NCBI GenBank assembly: GCA_036874045.1 | Contig: CM072335.1 | Span: forward strand, 22,699,501-22,763,500 | Source of the DNA: Cymodocea nodosa | Taxonomy: Eukaryota; Streptophyta; Magnoliopsida; Alismatales; Cymodoceaceae | DNA: 64,000 nt | Reading direction: 5' to 3' | Shown: piece by piece, positions 60,620-64,000 of the stretch | How the letters are laid out: every line of letters starts with the position of its first letter | Position numbering within the stretch: the first letter of the stretch is position 1 | Notes under the pieces: generated by a model | Database searches by the model: none | What the model saw: the letters and a program-made list of their open reading frames with translations, nothing else | What the model was told of the DNA's origin: nothing | Program-made: the position numbers and the translations under genes

Positions 60620-62635
60620 TGTTTAAAATGAAAAAGTGCATAATATTAATGGTTAAATAATGGTTAATTGCATAATATTTAGCTTATTACATGAGAATTA
60701 AGCCATTATATTATAATTGCACAATTATATGCCTTAATTAAAGAATGTGCATAATTTCAGTGAATTAGTGTTAATTAAGTATATTTTTGAACTGTCGGTG
60801 AGTTATAGGCTTTTTAAATTCTTAAGTATCTGAAATGTCTATTATTTCAGAGAGTTTTATTTTATGTACCAAATAGTTTGGTTTTGAACGCTTAAAGAGT
60901 ATTTTGTTATTGTTTTAAGGACATGTGTTGTGATTTGGAAACTTGACTTAAGTTGTCTCTTAGAAAGTTAGAGGTTAACTATCCGAAATGTGTTTAAACA
61001 TCAGATAGTTATGTTTTCAAATATCTGAAATACCATTTTACAGGTTTAAAAGTGAAAAATTATTACCTGTAAATTCGTAAAGTTACTAAGGGTAGAAAGC
61101 TCGTAAATTTTTTAGTTAAGGTTACAGAACCTCATAAAGTTAACATTATGCATGTGTAAATTTAAATGTTTTATTATGTCATGTGAGTTGCACATGTTTT
61201 ATATTAAGTCCATTGAGTTAAGCTTTACTCAATAAGGGAAGTTCATTGAGTTAATAGTTAAGTCAACGGAATAAGTCTGTTGACTTACACTAACTCTAAT
61301 GACTAGTTATTTTCTAACATGCTACTATTAATAGTTATAGGGAATAGGAAATTCTAAGGAAAACCACGATTGCATGTATCACGCAGGAATTAACTCATGG
61401 AATGAAGAAGAAATCACCATCATTAATATGAATGAAGGAAATCAAACCGATCATTTAAACAGAAGTAGTTACTATTGAAAGAAATATAAAAGAAGAGGGG
61501 GAAAACGAAGAAAGTATGTGTGAAAGTAAAGAACCGCACTAACTGCAAGCAGCGTTGGAAGTTCCTTGAAGCTCCACAACACCACAATCATTAACTGTTG
61601 GAGGTTTGTGAGGATACTTTCTAGATGTCAGGTTGATTCCGAGCCAAATACGGTGACTAACAACCATTGTGAGGATTAATTACGTCGCAAGAAGTAAAGT
61701 CATTTTCACTAAGCACCGACTCATATCTAAAAAGATCGTAAAGCTTCTAGCATTGGTTTCAGGTTGATGCCAATATACTAAAGAGGAGATCAACTTACAA
61801 GTCTTAGTTCGTGATTTTTTAGGGAGAGGAGGTGTGATTGTAAGTGATTAAGTTTTCAGTGATGTATTGCGTCGTATGTAGTGACGGAAGTTCTTACTGC
61901 CAATAGAGAATTTTTACATTTCACTTTTTGTTCATCTTCAGGAACATATCAAAACAAAAATACCAAAAATCAATTATCTATAGTTAGTATTTATGTGTTG
62001 TATTGTTTGTTTTGTATTGTGATTAATGTTATCATTGTTAGTATTGTGAATGTTTCATATTTATTTAATTCAGAAAATAGAAAATAGTTTTATTGATTAC
62101 TAAAATTAATTCATACAGAATACTCAAAAATTTTAATGGTTACTGTCCAAAATATTTGAATGTTAGTGTTGATTAATGATAAATCTCAGATTAACTAACA
62201 TTAAAAAGCTTAATTGATGTTATTTACATTCTTTGGAACTACCCAATGGATGGTTGAATTCCTCTATAAATAGCAAAAACTTAATTGGAAATTACTAGGT
62301 AGGCATGTAGAGTTAACTTAAGTCTATGATGATAGTCTATTGAATTAATTGTAACTCCACGAATTAAGTCTGTTAAGTTAACTGTAAGTCAACGGAGAGC
62401 TTAATTGAACACATATAAAACTTTAGTTATAAAAATTAAAATAGTACATTATTCTTACTCAATCTTTGTAAGATCAACTTATACTTGCATACAAATATAA
62501 TAGACATTGTGCACTTGTAGTTAAAATACAAATTGGACTTAATAGCTAATTTTTGTGAAAAGTTGTTTGTTTACTTCTAAAAGAATTTATTAATATAAGT
62601 ATAAAAATAAATGAAATTAGTTTTCCCAATAAATA
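60620..62635 (+). repeat. 3-prime LTR of the gypsy-like element (2016 bp)
   Basis: Begins TGTTTAAAATG and ends CCCAATAAATA (decayed from AATAAACA), followed by the target duplication GCTAT. It contains one palindromic AACTATCC...GATAGTT unit near 60970 and several GTTGAGTTA-type dyads. The open frame at 61881-62087 has a counterpart at 57163-57375 only because both lie in LTR copies, and it is not considered a gene. Confidence 0.88.
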
Positions 62636-62640
62636 GCTAT

Positions 62641-64000
62641 CACCACCAAGAATCGTCACCGAAGTAAGGAGACTTCACATGAATCTAGAAATGCAATGTT
62701 GGTGCCCACCAAATGACTTCCAACTATAGTCCATTCCTTACAACAAAAGAGTAGATACAACAATATTCTTCTCTTTCCATGAGTGTGTAAGCCTTCTCCA
62801 CGCTGTTGCCTTAGAGTAAGGACGTCACTGAAGATGGGAGTTTTTCAAGGGAGAGGAGGAAGCTCGATTGAAATTGGTGCTCCATGAATCTGCAGCAAGG
62901 GTGCCTTCTCTAAGCATTCTTCATGTCATTGCCTTGCACCAAGGATGACGCCAAAGATGGGAGGACAATGGAGAACTCAAGTTGTAGCCATTGAGGTCTT
63001 CTTCTTTGTGTTAGGGGCTAGGAGGAGTGGAAGAGAGCAAGAGAGTTTTTTGGCTACCGTATGTTGTGTTTTTTAGGAAGTAGAGATAACTGACGGTTGC
63101 TTGATAGGAGTGGCTAAAATTGTGGCTTGGGTGGAAGAGAGGAGGTCGACGGTGTTGGAGTTGGTGGTTGACCATTTCCTTATTTCCTAAAATGCCTATA
63201 CCATTACTTTTGATTTTACTTTACAACCAAATAACTTAAATCACATTAATAATCAAACATTAGACATAATAAAAATTATCTAAATAAACTAAAACAATAA
63301 ACATTTAATGTATAACCAAAATGTGCTTCCAAACATTAAGTATAAAACATGTAGTTTAATTTATACATTAAACATATTTGAACTTAATTAACATGCATAA
63401 ACATTTAAAATTGACTGGGCGACTGGGCAGTAACCTCTCTATGCCGTCTTGTTTGAGCAACTCTTCTCCAAAATCTTGGCCATGCATGAGGAGGAACACT
63501 AGCTTTTGCCATGACGCTCATCTCTACGAAGGCAACCACACTCATCTTTGGGAAGGTGACCACGCTCATCTTTTGTGTCCTCTCGTTTGTGCGTTATACT
63601 CATGTTAATCTTGGACGAGTTCTTTCACAAGCAATATCCTTAGATCATTGATGATGGTTATTTTTATTTTCATTTTCTAGACCAAGTTGCATTGTTGTTG
63701 CAAGTGGGTTTTCCACATTTTTATTTGCTATAGTTTACCTAAAATGTCGCTTGATTTGGTCTATTCTTTGTTTTGGCTTACCTGTGATTAATTTTGTCAC
63801 CACCTTACTTGCTTTTGATGTTACCTTATCTTTAGATGTTGAGTAAATATTATTGAGTAAGATGACAAAAATTAATCTTTTGGGCTTTACTTTTATTTTG
63901 TTGTTTTTGGCTTCTTTTGAAGTTCATTGGTTGTAATATGCATTTGTATTACTACTACTAATGTTTGGACTTCTCCTAGCTATGACCACACAACTAGGTT
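62641..64000. other. Right-hand flank; no gene recognised
   Basis: Two degenerate direct repeats of about 80 bp lie at 62786-62870 and 62905-62975, sharing phrases such as GCCTTCTC, CATTGCCTT and AAGATGGGAG. The frame at 63378-63608 contains a small repeat (CTCATCTTTGGGAAGGTGACCACG-type) and no recognisable domain. No transposon ends were seen before the window edge. Confidence 0.4.

Larger units (their letters stand above)
53721..62635 (+). mobile_element. Non-autonomous Ty3/gypsy-like LTR element, 8.9 kb, with TSD GCTAT
   Basis: The pentamer GCTAT flanks both ends (53716-53720 and 62636-62640). The 5-prime LTR is 53721-54821 plus 57037-57922, split by a solo LTR insertion; the 3-prime LTR is 60620-62635. 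The interior (57923-60619, 2.7 kb) has a primer-binding site similar to the tRNA-Asp type, a purine tract directly before the 3-prime LTR, and one decayed unknown reading frame (58023-58739). No protease, reverse transcriptase, integrase or gag motif is present. It therefore looks like a non-autonomous derivative (LARD-like) of a gypsy family. LTR termini are TGTTTA and TAAACA, with decay at the outer ends. Confidence 0.85.

Noticed and set aside
61881..62087. 68-codon frame with a 70-codon counterpart at 57163-57375
   Set aside because: The apparent conservation only reflects that both lie in copies of the same LTR. The hydrophobic AT-rich product has no known motif.
1..64000. tRNA, rRNA, CRISPR or prokaryotic-type defence loci
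   Set aside because: None was seen. The sequence is plant nuclear DNA, and its repeats are explained by transposons and minisatellites.

Overview
This is nuclear DNA from a flowering plant. It is AT-rich, with split genes that have GT-AG introns, very large introns, and a heavy load of plant LTR retrotransposons, a LINE and MITEs. I see no operon, CRISPR array, or bacterial or organelle gene. I cannot resolve the species from sequence alone.

The left 38 kb is the genic half. A small uncharacterised plant gene (2029 to 1458, minus strand) is divergently arranged with a six-exon helical-repeat gene (4521 to 11602, plus) whose product looks like TELO2-interacting protein 2 (TTI2), an assembly factor for PIKK kinases. 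Next is an 11-exon gene spanning 21.5 kb (13707 to 35223, plus) that I identify as KAKU4, the plant nuclear-envelope/lamina-like protein. Every exon phase joins cleanly, giving 673 residues. Its introns hold a minisatellite, two Harbinger-like MITEs, a complete 322-bp TRIM retroelement with a target duplication, and an antisense RTE-type LINE split by an LTR-like repeat. A single-exon RING-H2 ubiquitin-ligase-like gene follows (37730 to 38140).

The right 26 kb is mostly transposons. It starts with an LTR-like repeat made of tandem subrepeats (about 38.9 to 41.9 kb), related to the one in KAKU4 intron 8. A copia fragment follows, then a second, broken copy of the RING locus (about 43.5 to 49.0 kb) split by a 4.6-kb minus-strand copia element. 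Two more decayed copia remnants follow. Last is an 8.9-kb LTR element (53721 to 62635) flanked by the duplicated pentamer GCTAT. It carries no recognisable gag-pol, only a decayed unknown reading frame, and its 5-prime LTR contains an inverted solo LTR of the same family with its own CCTTG duplication.

The host genes look like independent housekeeping or regulatory loci rather than a co-functioning cluster. The most notable material is the non-autonomous LTR family with its orphan frame, and the RING-only reading frame whose start codon comes from a retrotransposon LTR edge.
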